Positions 26,601-33,269 of a stretch of 47,639 bases of DNA are shown here, one piece after another; positions within the stretch are counted from its first letter, which is position 1, and each line of letters opens with the position of its first letter. Position numbers and translations under genes: made by a program. This DNA comes from Desulfobulbaceae bacterium (GTDB lineage: Bacteria; Desulfobacterota; Desulfobulbia; Desulfobulbales; Desulfurivibrionaceae): contig DOZO01000060.1 in assembly GCA_003517965.1 (NCBI GenBank), positions 1-47,639 on the forward strand, read 5' to 3'. The notes below the pieces were generated by a model. The model made no database searches. It saw only the letters and a list, made by a program, of their open reading frames with translations, and had not been told where the DNA came from.

Positions 26601-28028
26601 GTAGAAGAAAAAAACGCCCAAACCCCGGTCGAAAAAGCTAAAGCAGAGGTGAAAAAGACCGAGGCTGAAGGCAGAAAGGCCGAAGCCGAATCCAGAAAAG
26701 CCGAGGCCGAAGCGAAGAAGGCTGAGGTAGAGGCCAAACAGGCCGATGGAGAGGCAAAGAGTGCCAAGAGCGCGGAAAAGAAGGTAGAAGCAGAAAAGAA
26801 AGGCGAGTTTAAAAAGGCTGAAGCCGATGCCAAAAAGGCTGAGGCAGATACAAAAAAGGCCGAAGCTGAAAGCAAAAAAGCAGAAGCTGAAGCCAAATCA
26901 GAACAGTCAGTAGATAAGAAGGCCGAGGCTGAAAAGAAGGCCGAAAGTAAAAAGGCAGAAGTTGAAAAGAAAAAAGACAAAGAAATGGTAAAGAAGGCCG
27001 AAGCACAGAAAAAGGAAGGCGAATACAAAAAAGCCGAGTCGGAACGCAGAGAGGCAGGAGTAAAGTCCTTTGGTAAGATGGCGGTCGCCGCGATGAGCAA
27101 GGATAACTTAAAAGCCATGCTGGATATTCGCCACGAATTCAAAACCGATACCTTAAAACCGGCTCTGACCATACTTGACCGGAACCCGGCCGCGGCAGAT
27201 ATGTCTGCCTGTGGCGCAGGCGAATCCGGCGCTTGCATCCAGCAACCAGCGCCCCAGATAGCGAGCGCTTTGCTCCCGGCCCCAGCCATCCCGCAATTTG
27301 CCTTTTTGCCGCAAATTCAGCGCAAGGTCGCCGTGGTGATTGGCGTCAACAAGTATCAGGATAAAACCATCCCACCCCTGGAAGGCGCGGTGCCGGATGC
27401 CAACGCGGTAAGCAAGATGTTCAAGGACAATATGGGCTATGAGGTTCGTGTAATTCATGACGGCACTAAGGGCGAGATTGTCCAGGCGATCAATAAAGTG
27501 GCAGGTGATGTGGGCGCCAATGACAGTGTAACCATTTACTATGCTGGCCACGGCTATGAGGTCGAATCTACCAAAACCGGTTATTGGATTCCGAGTGACG
27601 GCTCTGCCAAGAGCCCGGCTAACTGGATATCCAGTAACGATATCAATAAAATGCTGGGCAACATCAAGGCAAAACAGGTGCTGCTGGTTTCTGACAGTTG
27701 TTTCTCAGGCAATTTGGCCAAAGAGCAGAAGGTGTCAGCGGTACAAGGAACCGCCGAAGACATTCTGGGCAAACGTTCGGTTATAGTCATGTCTTCCGGT
27801 GGCGATGAACCTGTGTCTGATGAGGGGCGGGATGGCCATTCTGTGTTTGCCTGGCATTTCATGGATAAGCTGAAGGGAGTTAACAAGTATGAGCAAGGCT
27901 CCAAGTTGTACGAGGGAGTAAAAGCAGGGGTAACCGCGGATGGTTTCCCTCAGACTCCTCAATACGGGGCCTCCGTTACAGCAGGGCATTCGACCGGAGG
28001 TGATTATCTGTTTGAGTTGCGCAAATAA
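20664..28028 (+). CDS. TpsA exoprotein with C-terminal caspase-fold (C14) domain
   Basis: A 2,454-residue exoprotein. In order: signal peptide to AQA30; TPS/FHA N-terminal domain (about 35-250) with NPSGIMFGQGS at 111-121; a Gly/Asn/Thr-rich beta-helix-like body (about 250-1670); a bacterial pre-peptidase C-terminal-type domain (about 1676-1776; DPWLYLLDSSNNILAYNDDG); a Thr/Pro linker with C1810-x6-C1817; an Ala/Glu/Lys coiled coil (about 1870-2130) containing a 95-residue internal repeat; a linker with C2183-x7-C2191; and a caspase-like domain (2220-2454). The caspase dyad is H2296 in YYAGHGYE and C2346 in VSDSCFSGN. TAGGAG stands about 9 nt before the ATG at 20664. Upstream tpsB is the partner pore. 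The known parts predict export and surface exposure or release; what the caspase cuts is unknown. No immunity-like small gene follows. Confidence 0.9.
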   Translation: MTPQKKRISQLVFRSIVVGLAVGFAASAQANPVGPAVVSGSATIATSGNIMTVTNTPGAIINWQQFNIGQSEVLKFVQQSAQSSVLNRVMTQNPSQILGTLQSNGRVFLINPSGIMFGQGSIVNVNGLVASTLNISDSDFLLNRFNFIGSNVSSVINKGEITTPLGGSVYLIGNSVSNEGLITSPKGEVILAAGNSVSLLDTGTPNVTVTFNAPDNQAINLGQIVAESGQINIYGALLNQQGLISADSASLDAQGNIVLKATDTTTLSGKLSATNSQCKGGNIQVLGNTVNLTSTAQIDASGASGGGTVLVGGDYQGKNAAVQNAQVTYLAQGASIKADATDNGEGGKVIVWADEATGAFGTISARGGATGGNGGFVEVSGKEYLEFDAMVDTSAPFGKTGTLLLDPTDISIISGSAAPTAGSFTSGTFAGETASSSTISWGNIESLLTSNNVVIQTSSTGAGTGNISVNGSPSTASLSISHTDSWDTWSNTYNNTLYSSSNNLSLLAENAVNIYALFGNAGSGAITIIAGWNGDLSTPDLVASYTAGKNINLYSSLTGQNGNIIANGGALTLKAADTILLYPGVNRATIDMNTGALSLVANKISLDASSAANHQRASILSNGDQSFTLGRPDGSATDGLYLYGANGTGIYGGQAEIRRFGGSSGQSFTFNNGSDLKLYGGTGNGLVPAGTWTGSCAFGNCSANSAQIENYASGNQTFSFTSGSALQLTGGSIGNANSAQIESSTAQVISGNPAITLTGGSSGGTFIMAGSPTPVRYVFENDAGIDSNVSQTINAASITINGGSANYGGAYLSARLQNIDVVGNVSLIGGSASAPSAYPADGQPILTTAVAIGTDNENNTTSHTLNLTIGGSLTMQGGAVSDYGGSPALIGGYQIPANLTIDATGNIELSGVGAGRDMIGSYGGYGGSIHLHSSAGLVNLGQGFVGTGTTGSTHIEATNSTISQAATGQIKTNSLTVQARNTINLAGTLNVADITAITTAAGAITLNESDAVTLTNVTAFDGPITVTASGAVTALNVVSTNDAEANDIIIQGTSIAVTMVNAGANLGDVTLTATTGSITDGAVAETANVTGQVVDLNAVTGIGAAGAGDLNIVARTLTADTTNGIINLANVPGGTVIINSMTSGNASNITYKQTGQNLTIAGAISSGGGNIWIDPPVDIAINANVTTTGSGTILIQGSGAISTANGFTVSTETGTLTIEGATSGAEATSLTMADNSSISSTAGMITLRANAMTLDNVGTGVNMLFDSDAAAGTVITQLTGSPGKITANNLTIQQDDTSLVTIATAVTSLNVVGGNTVTMVEDNNIVVNSVVTAAAGTFNLTATTGAITNDDAGATPDIVTGTANLNAVGGIDVDTTVTSLTAATTGTGGNIQIDETNAITLTSMTTTDGAITVNAGGTMTASLVTAGGTHRNVTLVTTAGDINMGSVTAAGDTVIITAAGAIQSITPNGVADIIAAAIDLNAATGIGSVGGALDVTGTTISADTTNGAIDIDSLATGTVTATSLTTTTGNITFDQTGTQMLTVTNANASNGDITVTNAGDTSLNIGTINATGYALLYATEGAITDGNSSESLNVIANHLEVWAKNGINLDTQVNSIVALNSTSGNIVLREADGASIYNVWNAGGTNQLSTASGTLTQATNNTGSTNTIGTGGIINYGSWNVSGGQSATSSANPRYTFASAGGMTEISMISPRSSASLTDPWLYLLDSSNNILAYNDDGGIGYGAMIRTDLPAATYTVVAATYSTGVSYPYAMTVGNASAGSVLVGEGPAFGTGETTSATTTTTTPPVDPCQVNPASCVTTTPETSLNTTFTRGTDLGVSGAAGDVTFDPNLKVAGGEITFTDATRQTTTENAVAKAENDIKQAEAEVKMAKTPIEKAKAEIKKTEAEGRKAEAEAKLAEGDTKRAEAEAKVAKTPADKARAEKRAEASKSEEQGKKAEVAAKKSEAEAKKSEAEVKQAEVEEKNAQTPVEKAKAEVKKTEAEGRKAEAESRKAEAEAKKAEVEAKQADGEAKSAKSAEKKVEAEKKGEFKKAEADAKKAEADTKKAEAESKKAEAEAKSEQSVDKKAEAEKKAESKKAEVEKKKDKEMVKKAEAQKKEGEYKKAESERREAGVKSFGKMAVAAMSKDNLKAMLDIRHEFKTDTLKPALTILDRNPAAADMSACGAGESGACIQQPAPQIASALLPAPAIPQFAFLPQIQRKVAVVIGVNKYQDKTIPPLEGAVPDANAVSKMFKDNMGYEVRVIHDGTKGEIVQAINKVAGDVGANDSVTIYYAGHGYEVESTKTGYWIPSDGSAKSPANWISSNDINKMLGNIKAKQVLLVSDSCFSGNLAKEQKVSAVQGTAEDILGKRSVIVMSSGGDEPVSDEGRDGHSVFAWHFMDKLKGVNKYEQGSKLYEGVKAGVTADGFPQTPQYGASVTAGHSTGGDYLFELRK
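26331..26700 (+). repeat. In-frame direct repeat inside the tpsA coiled-coil region
   Basis: The block starting at 26331 (protein AKTPIEKAKAEIKKTEAEGR) recurs 285 bases later from 26616 as AQTPVEKAKAEVKKTEAEGR. The offset is 95 codons, so the repeat keeps the reading frame. Many shorter K-AEAE-K units fill the surrounding 26,270-27,050 stretch. Confidence 0.8.
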
Positions 28029-28054
28029 AATAATACCACAAAATTGATTTTCTA

Positions 28055-28085
28055 TAGCTACCACTGGCTTTGCCTGTGGTAGCTA
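28055..28085. terminator. Hairpin downstream of tpsA, possible terminator
   Basis: TAGCTACCAC (28055-28064) pairs with GTGGTAGCTA (28076-28085); the inner GGC/GCC extends the stem past one mismatch to a TTT loop. It lies 27 bases after the tpsA stop. No T-run follows on the plus strand, so termination would be weak or factor-aided. The remainder of the gap to 28,231 shows nothing I can name. Confidence 0.45.
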
Positions 28086-28231
28086 AATGCTTCGTGAAGT
28101 CAGCTTGAAAAAAGAACCTTGTAATCATCGCCTGATCCTGCTAAACAATAAAACTCCTATCAGATTCGGTGGCCAAACGGCTACACCAATACAAAAAGTA
28201 TCCTCTTAAATCTCTATTGCATTGAGTGTTC

Positions 28232-29686
28232 ATGACTAAAGGAACAAACATATTCTTCCTTGTTCGTAAAGCAGGCATGGCCTTACTTTCCTGGATATGC
28301 TCGTCTTCCCGAATATGTCCTCTGTACCTTGCCGCCTTCTCCAAAGGTCTGTCCCGCTTCTGCAATAATACCAAACGACATCTGGTTATTTTTTTGAGCA
28401 CCTCGCATTTTCGCACCCTTGCTTGTTCCTTTACCCTGGTTATCGCTTTTTTTCTTTTTGCCATACATGAACAACCACTTCCGCCTGGATACGAGATCGA
28501 CCCTCACGCCGCCAGCGAAACAGAAGATTTCTTGCCCAACGTCAGGGAGATCGTCGGAGAGATCCAGCCTGGAGACTCGCTGGCCTCTTCCTTCCGTGCC
28601 AACGGAGTTGCTAAAGAAGTGCAGCAGTCGGTGGTCACCGCCTTTGACGGATTGGTGGATTTTCGGGAGATGAAACCGCAAGACCGTTATACTCTGACCC
28701 TTGATAAAAATGGCGGTCTGGTTAAATGCCTGTTTGAATCAGGCGACCTTAAAGTGCACGCCATTGAACGTACTGCGGAGGGTTCTTTAAAAGCCAAAAA
28801 AGTTGATGTCGCCCTTGATTGCCGGACGGTTAAATTGCAAGGCAGGATTGAATCCTCACTTTTTGCCGCGCTTAGCGCCTTTAAGGAAAATCCTAAACTG
28901 ATCTATAGCTTTGCCGATATCTTTGCCTCAAAAATAGATTTCAACACCGAAACCAGATTCGGTGACACCTTTGAACTGGTTTTTGAAAAATACTACAAAA
29001 AGAATCAGTTTGTCGGTTATGGCAAGATCTTGATGGCACGCTATAACAGCAAGGAAGTGGGTACTATTGAGGGCTTTTATTTTGACAGGGGCGAAAACGA
29101 AAACTCTTATTTTGACCAACGCGGTAACGAACTTGGCGAATCGTTTATTCGCTCCCCTCTGCCCATAGGCAAGGTCACTTCCGGGTTTTCCTATAAACGT
29201 CTCCATCCAATTTTTAATATCGTGCGCCCTCATTTGGGCGTTGATCTTTCAGCACCGGTGGGTACCCCGATCATGGCCTCTTCCGATGGCCGGGTAAATT
29301 TTGCCAACTGGAAAGGCGGTTTTGGCAAACTGATCATTCTTGATCATAGCGGCGGATACCAGACCTACTACGCCCATCTTTCCCGCTTTGCCGATAATAT
29401 CAAAGACGGCGCCAGGATAAAACAGAAACAGATCATCGGCTATGTCGGAGCCACCGGCAATGCCACCGGCCCACACCTCGATTACCGGATAGCTAAAAAC
29501 GGGGTATTCGCCAACCCCTTCAATGTCAAGTTTACCCCCCGCTCCCAGCTGACCGGAACGCAACTGGTTCTTTTTCGTCAAAATCATCAAGCTCTCACCC
29601 AGTTGGCCAGGAAACTTGATAATCCCAAGATCATAGTGGTGAAAAATGTGGTAACGAATCCGGACAACCCCATTTCCATGCTCTAA
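28232..29686 (+). CDS. M23-family (LytM-type) metallopeptidase
   Basis: About 484 residues with one membrane segment near the N-terminus (around LACSFTLVIAFFLFAI), a middle region with a LysM/OapA-like segment (EIQPGDSLASSFRANGV), and a C-terminal M23 domain. Zinc ligands H334 and D338 are in HLGVDLSAP, and H382 is in YAHLSRF. The usual HxH is here H415-L-D417, so the third zinc position is Asp, not His. Members cut peptidoglycan cross-links or regulate amidases. The start is unsure: ATG 28232 lacks a good ribosome site, GTG 28226 and ATG 28277 are alternatives, and the first 60 residues look unconserved. It follows tpsA by about 200 bases. A link to letting the giant exoprotein through the wall is only a guess. 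Confidence 0.82.
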   Translation: MTKGTNIFFLVRKAGMALLSWICSSSRICPLYLAAFSKGLSRFCNNTKRHLVIFLSTSHFRTLACSFTLVIAFFLFAIHEQPLPPGYEIDPHAASETEDFLPNVREIVGEIQPGDSLASSFRANGVAKEVQQSVVTAFDGLVDFREMKPQDRYTLTLDKNGGLVKCLFESGDLKVHAIERTAEGSLKAKKVDVALDCRTVKLQGRIESSLFAALSAFKENPKLIYSFADIFASKIDFNTETRFGDTFELVFEKYYKKNQFVGYGKILMARYNSKEVGTIEGFYFDRGENENSYFDQRGNELGESFIRSPLPIGKVTSGFSYKRLHPIFNIVRPHLGVDLSAPVGTPIMASSDGRVNFANWKGGFGKLIILDHSGGYQTYYAHLSRFADNIKDGARIKQKQIIGYVGATGNATGPHLDYRIAKNGVFANPFNVKFTPRSQLTGTQLVLFRQNHQALTQLARKLDNPKIIVVKNVVTNPDNPISML

Positions 29687-29696
29687 GCTACGCCCC

Positions 29697-30161
29697 TTGC
29701 CCTTTCCTGCCCCCTTCAATATCGTTCTGGTCGAACCGGAGATCCCACCCAACACCGGCAGTATTGCCCGACTTTGCGGGGCAACGGACACTATCCTGCA
29801 TTTGGTGCGTCCTTTGGGTTTCTCCACCGACGACAAGCATCTAAAACGAGCTGGCCTTGATTACTGGAAGTTTGTTGATATTCGCTATTGGGACAGCTTG
29901 GAAGAGTTTCTCGCCGCTCAGAATGAGCTGCGTCTGCACTTTTTCACCACCAAAGTAACACGGTCATACACCGAAGCACGCTACCAGCCTGGAGATTATC
30001 TGATCTTTGGCCGCGAAACCAAAGGGCTGCCCGAAGAGATCATCAGCCTCTACCGGGAACGCTGTGCCACCATCCCCATGAGCAATCCCAACATCCGCAG
30101 CATCAATCTGGGCATGGCTGCGGCTGTGGTACTTTACGAGGCGATAAGGCAGGTTATTTAG
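29697..30161 (+). CDS. trmL: tRNA (cytidine/uridine-34-2'-O)-methyltransferase
   Basis: This 154-residue SPOUT methyltransferase matches TrmL in length. It begins FNIVLVEPEIPPNTGSIARLC, and the knot motifs FGRETKGLPEEI and IPMSNPNIRSINLGMAAAVVLYE are intact. TrmL methylates the ribose of position 34 in certain leucine tRNAs using SAM. The only start near the conserved beginning is a TTG at 29697, 10 bases after the stop of the M23 gene, with no good ribosome site, so translational coupling is likely. Confidence 0.9.
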   Translation: MPFPAPFNIVLVEPEIPPNTGSIARLCGATDTILHLVRPLGFSTDDKHLKRAGLDYWKFVDIRYWDSLEEFLAAQNELRLHFFTTKVTRSYTEARYQPGDYLIFGRETKGLPEEIISLYRERCATIPMSNPNIRSINLGMAAAVVLYEAIRQVI

Positions 30162-30182
30162 CATCTCACCCCGTCTACAACA

Positions 30183-30215
30183 CTCTCCTGCAAGCAACCG
30201 TTCCCTGCCGGAGAG
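30183..30215. terminator. Hairpin between convergent trmL and lpxB
   Basis: CTCTCC (30183-30188) pairs with GGAGAG (30210-30215), and GCA/TGC continues the stem past a mismatch. It fills the short gap between two convergent genes and abuts the lpxB stop, as a bidirectional terminator would. No U-tract is seen on either side. Confidence 0.35.
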
Positions 30216-31376
30216 TTACTTGGACGTTTCTTTAATCATTTCCCAAGCCAACCTGGCTGTCTTGGTCGAGGCCCCTTCACCGCCCAATCGTTTTCGTACT
30301 TCGGCCAAACCAGCAAGCTGACGGTTACGTGCCGCCTGATCTGTAACAAGACGTACAGTGGCCCTGGCGATTTTTTCAGGCATGGCCTCGTGCTGGAGCA
30401 GCTCCAGCACCACCTCTCGTCCTGCCACCAGATTGACCAGAGAAGCGTATTGCACCTTGATCAGGCGTCGGCCCAAAAAATAGGTGAGCGGCGAAATTCG
30501 GTAAGCAATGACCATGGGCACATCCAGAATGGCCAGCTCTAAGGAAACCGTGCCCGAGGCCGCCATAACCGCGTTACAGGTTGCCATGAGTTCGTAACGA
30601 TTCTCCCTGATCACCCGCACCTCAACCCCAGCCTCAGCCAGACCACTGGCCAGAAGATCACCCTCGCTCAAGGTAGGAGCCAGAGGCAGGACAAAGACCG
30701 GCTTGACCAGTTGCCCCCGCATCAGTTTTGCCGCAGCCAGAAAGACCGGGAGCATCGCTGCGATCTCTCGCCTGCGACTGCCTGGCAGAATACCTATTAC
30801 CGTGCTGTCAGGGGCAATACCCAGACATCGTAAAAAAATCTCCCGCGTCTGGGCTATCTGCACCGAATCCAGCAGCGGATGGCCGACAAAATCAACTGCC
30901 ATCCCAAATTTTTGGTAAAACTCCTTTTCAAAAGGCAGGATCACGGCCATGCGGTCTACCAGTTTCCGGATAGTCTTAACCCGACCACTGCGCCAAGCCC
31001 AAACCTGGGGACTGATATAGTAAAAAACCGGAATACCAAGCTGTTTGGCTTTTTTGGCCAGGATCAGGTTGAAGTCCGGATAGTCTATGAGGATCAAAAG
31101 GTTGGGCCGTTGCTCCTTGAGCCGATATTCAAGGGCGCGCATGGCCTCACGAATGAAGCGAAGATGACTGAGCACCTCGACAATACCAACCACGGCCAGC
31201 TGAGCCGAATCGTAGAGAATCTCCACTTTCTGGGCAGCCAGAGCCGGGCCCCCGATACCGCAGACCGCAAGGTTGGGAGACTGTTCCCGCATAGCGGCGA
31301 TAAGCTTAGCCCCGTGCATGTCTCCAGAGGCTTCACCAGCTACGATCATGATTCTGGGTGCGTTCAGATCTGACAT
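30216..31376 (-). CDS. lpxB: Lipid-A-disaccharide synthase
   Basis: This 386-residue protein is a GT19 glycosyltransferase, about the usual length of LpxB. It begins RIMIVAGEASGDMHGAKLI and has DYPDFNLILAKKAK, YISPQVWAWRSGRVKTI, FVGHPLLD and LPGSRRREIAAMLPVFL, all family signatures. It joins lipid X and UDP-diacylglucosamine at the inner membrane. It shows the organism makes lipid A. It lies 12 bases downstream of the Gfo/Idh/MocA gene and ends the long minus-strand run. lpxA, lpxC and lpxD are not in the window. Confidence 0.94.
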   Translation of the reverse strand: MSDLNAPRIMIVAGEASGDMHGAKLIAAMREQSPNLAVCGIGGPALAAQKVEILYDSAQLAVVGIVEVLSHLRFIREAMRALEYRLKEQRPNLLILIDYPDFNLILAKKAKQLGIPVFYYISPQVWAWRSGRVKTIRKLVDRMAVILPFEKEFYQKFGMAVDFVGHPLLDSVQIAQTREIFLRCLGIAPDSTVIGILPGSRRREIAAMLPVFLAAAKLMRGQLVKPVFVLPLAPTLSEGDLLASGLAEAGVEVRVIRENRYELMATCNAVMAASGTVSLELAILDVPMVIAYRISPLTYFLGRRLIKVQYASLVNLVAGREVVLELLQHEAMPEKIARATVRLVTDQAARNRQLAGLAEVRKRLGGEGASTKTARLAWEMIKETSK

Positions 31377-31388
31377 GATTTGCTGATC

Positions 31389-32357
31389 TCAACCATTGAG
31401 CAAATGACGATGGATATCGGCATGTTCTTTAAGCCTAACCATGATCTCCTGGGCTACAGCCAGGGCCAGCCGCCCTTCCCTGCCTGAAACCTTTGGCTGA
31501 GTCCGGTGACGAACATTCTTGATAAAATCCTTCAGCTCCATCTCCAGAGCGTCCTGATGCAGATAACAGGAGGTAACAACCTCTTCCTGAGGCATGCCAT
31601 TTGCGTCCATCTCCTTGCCAGCCCGGATCACGGTGATCTCCTTTTTGCCGTAATCAACTGCCACGAACGAATTAGGCTGAAATACCCTGAGACGGCGAAT
31701 GTTTTCTCGAGAAATGCGACTCACCGTGAGATTGGCAGTGCAACCGTTTTCAAAGATCAGACGAACATTAGCAATATCGGTGGTCTGGGTAAAAACCGGC
31801 ATCCCCACTGGGTGCATAGAGGCGATGGGTGATTTGACCAGGCTCAGGACAATGTCGATGTCATGGATCATCAGGTCGAGAACCACGTCAACATCGAGGC
31901 CACGGGGTTTGAAGACATGAATCCGGTGTGACTCGATAAAGAGGGGTTGGGTAAGATGTTCCGCCATGGCCAACACCGCCGGATTGTACTGCTCGATATG
32001 ACCGACCTGCAAAATGCACTGCTTCTGCTCGGCCAGGGCAATAAGCGCATCAGCCTCAGCCAGGGTAGTGGTCATGGGTTTTTCCAGCATGACATCCACC
32101 CCGGCCTCAAGACAGGCAGAAGCCACCTCGTAATGCAGGCTGGTTGGCACCACAACGCTTACCGCATCGACATTGGGGAGCAGCTCCCGATAATCAGCAA
32201 AAAGGGTGGTCTGGCAGGCGGCGGCGACCTCGGCAGCATAAGCCAGGTTGGGATCAGCCACTCCTACCAGATCTACTTCTGGGTTTGCCCTGTATTTCTG
32301 AGCATGAAACTTGCCCAGATATCCTACTCCGATAACTCCAACGCGCAATTTTGTCAT
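31389..32357 (-). CDS. Gfo/Idh/MocA-family oxidoreductase, lpxB-linked
   Basis: The 322-residue protein has an N-terminal Rossmann fold (VGVIGVGYLGKFHAQKY), the family EKPMTTTLAEAD motif with the catalytic-region Lys, and a C-terminal domain with GLDVDVVLDLMIHDIDIVLSL, where the DxxxHD pattern sits. It should oxidise a sugar or sugar nucleotide with NAD(P). Being 12 bases upstream of lpxB, a role in lipid A or LPS precursor chemistry is likely. GnnA, which oxidises the 3-position of UDP-GlcNAc to make 3-amino lipid A, belongs to this family, but the aminotransferase partner GnnB is not in the window. The ATG at 32357 fits the start of the Rossmann strand. Confidence 0.85.
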   Translation of the reverse strand: MTKLRVGVIGVGYLGKFHAQKYRANPEVDLVGVADPNLAYAAEVAAACQTTLFADYRELLPNVDAVSVVVPTSLHYEVASACLEAGVDVMLEKPMTTTLAEADALIALAEQKQCILQVGHIEQYNPAVLAMAEHLTQPLFIESHRIHVFKPRGLDVDVVLDLMIHDIDIVLSLVKSPIASMHPVGMPVFTQTTDIANVRLIFENGCTANLTVSRISRENIRRLRVFQPNSFVAVDYGKKEITVIRAGKEMDANGMPQEEVVTSCYLHQDALEMELKDFIKNVRHRTQPKVSGREGRLALAVAQEIMVRLKEHADIHRHLLNG

Positions 32358-32399
32358 AATCCCCGATCTGAAAGCCAAAAGTTTTTTGATTTTTTTCAA

Positions 32400-33269
32400 C
32401 TATCTTAAGGCAGCAACTATAGAAAGGCTAAAATAAACGATAAGCCAGACCACGATAAGCAGCAATGATTTTCGCCGGCCAGGGAACTCGGTGCCAGCAC
32501 AAACCAGAGCAGCAACAAGAGTACCCGGAAAAATCACCCCGGCCCAAAAGGGTTGGACATAACGCAACAGCTCTTGCAGCCCGAGCAAAAACCATGGCCC
32601 CTGGATATGGAACAATCCGAGACGAGTCGGCTCCATGGGCGCAACCAGACAGAGACTGAGCGCCACCGTGCCGAACAGCAATAGACTATGCTGACTAAAA
32701 CTAACCCGGTAACGGCGCAGATGATCCCAACAACAGACACCCCAGACAAGCCCAAAACCGACAAGATGATTAGCATAAATCCTTTTCATACCCTCTGCCT
32801 CAATGGCAAAGAGCAGTGAGTTCAAGGTCTCTCCCAGGTAAGGAATGGAAAGGGTAATATTTTCGGCGATAACGCCTGCCGCCTCTCCGGTGGCATCCGC
32901 CCGCAGGACATAGCCGGTAAAAAGCAGCAACAGAGCGGTCGGAACAGAGACGACCAGCAAGAACCATTTGCCGAAGTTCAGCTGCTGATCTGACTTTTCT
33001 ATGATAACCGCAGTCAGATGAGCCAAGGAAAAAAGGATAAACAACTGGCTGGAATAAAAATGACAGGAGCGGAAAAATTGCCCGTAGGGCATCAGCAGAT
33101 CAAGAGAACTGGCAGAAAAAAAAGGCGTGGTCGGGTCGTACTGAAGAGCCACCACCATCCCGGATAAAACAGAAAGGTAAAGCGAGACCAGGCTCATCCC
33201 CCCCCATTTCGTCTCAATGAGAAGCGTGCGCAGAACTATCTTAAAGGGTAACAAGATACCCCTTTCCAT
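32400..33269 (-). CDS. Cytochrome b (b6-like) subunit partnering the Rieske protein
   Basis: This 289-residue membrane protein has about seven membrane helices. Four haem-ligand histidines are visible in helices B and D: H70/H84 (spacing 14) and H168/H183 (spacing 15), the spacing of cytochrome b6 rather than mitochondrial b. After helix E, GPWFLLGLQELLRY stands where quinol-site PEWY is found in bc1/b6f complexes, followed by two helices, so b6- and short subunit-IV-like parts are fused. It should oxidise menaquinol together with the Rieske protein. The ATG at 33269 has AGAGGA 5 nt upstream and overlaps the end of the Rieske gene by 29 bases; the open frame further upstream is only the other frame of that gene. 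Confidence 0.87.
   Translation of the reverse strand: MERGILLPFKIVLRTLLIETKWGGMSLVSLYLSVLSGMVVALQYDPTTPFFSASSLDLLMPYGQFFRSCHFYSSQLFILFSLAHLTAVIIEKSDQQLNFGKWFLLVVSVPTALLLLFTGYVLRADATGEAAGVIAENITLSIPYLGETLNSLLFAIEAEGMKRIYANHLVGFGLVWGVCCWDHLRRYRVSFSQHSLLLFGTVALSLCLVAPMEPTRLGLFHIQGPWFLLGLQELLRYVQPFWAGVIFPGTLVAALVCAGTEFPGRRKSLLLIVVWLIVYFSLSIVAALR

Noticed and set aside
26093..27289. A 398-codon open frame on the minus strand opposite the tpsA coiled coil, rich in Ser, Ala and Phe.
   Set aside because: It is the automatic antisense of the repeated Lys/Glu/Ala codons; no start signal or domain supports it.
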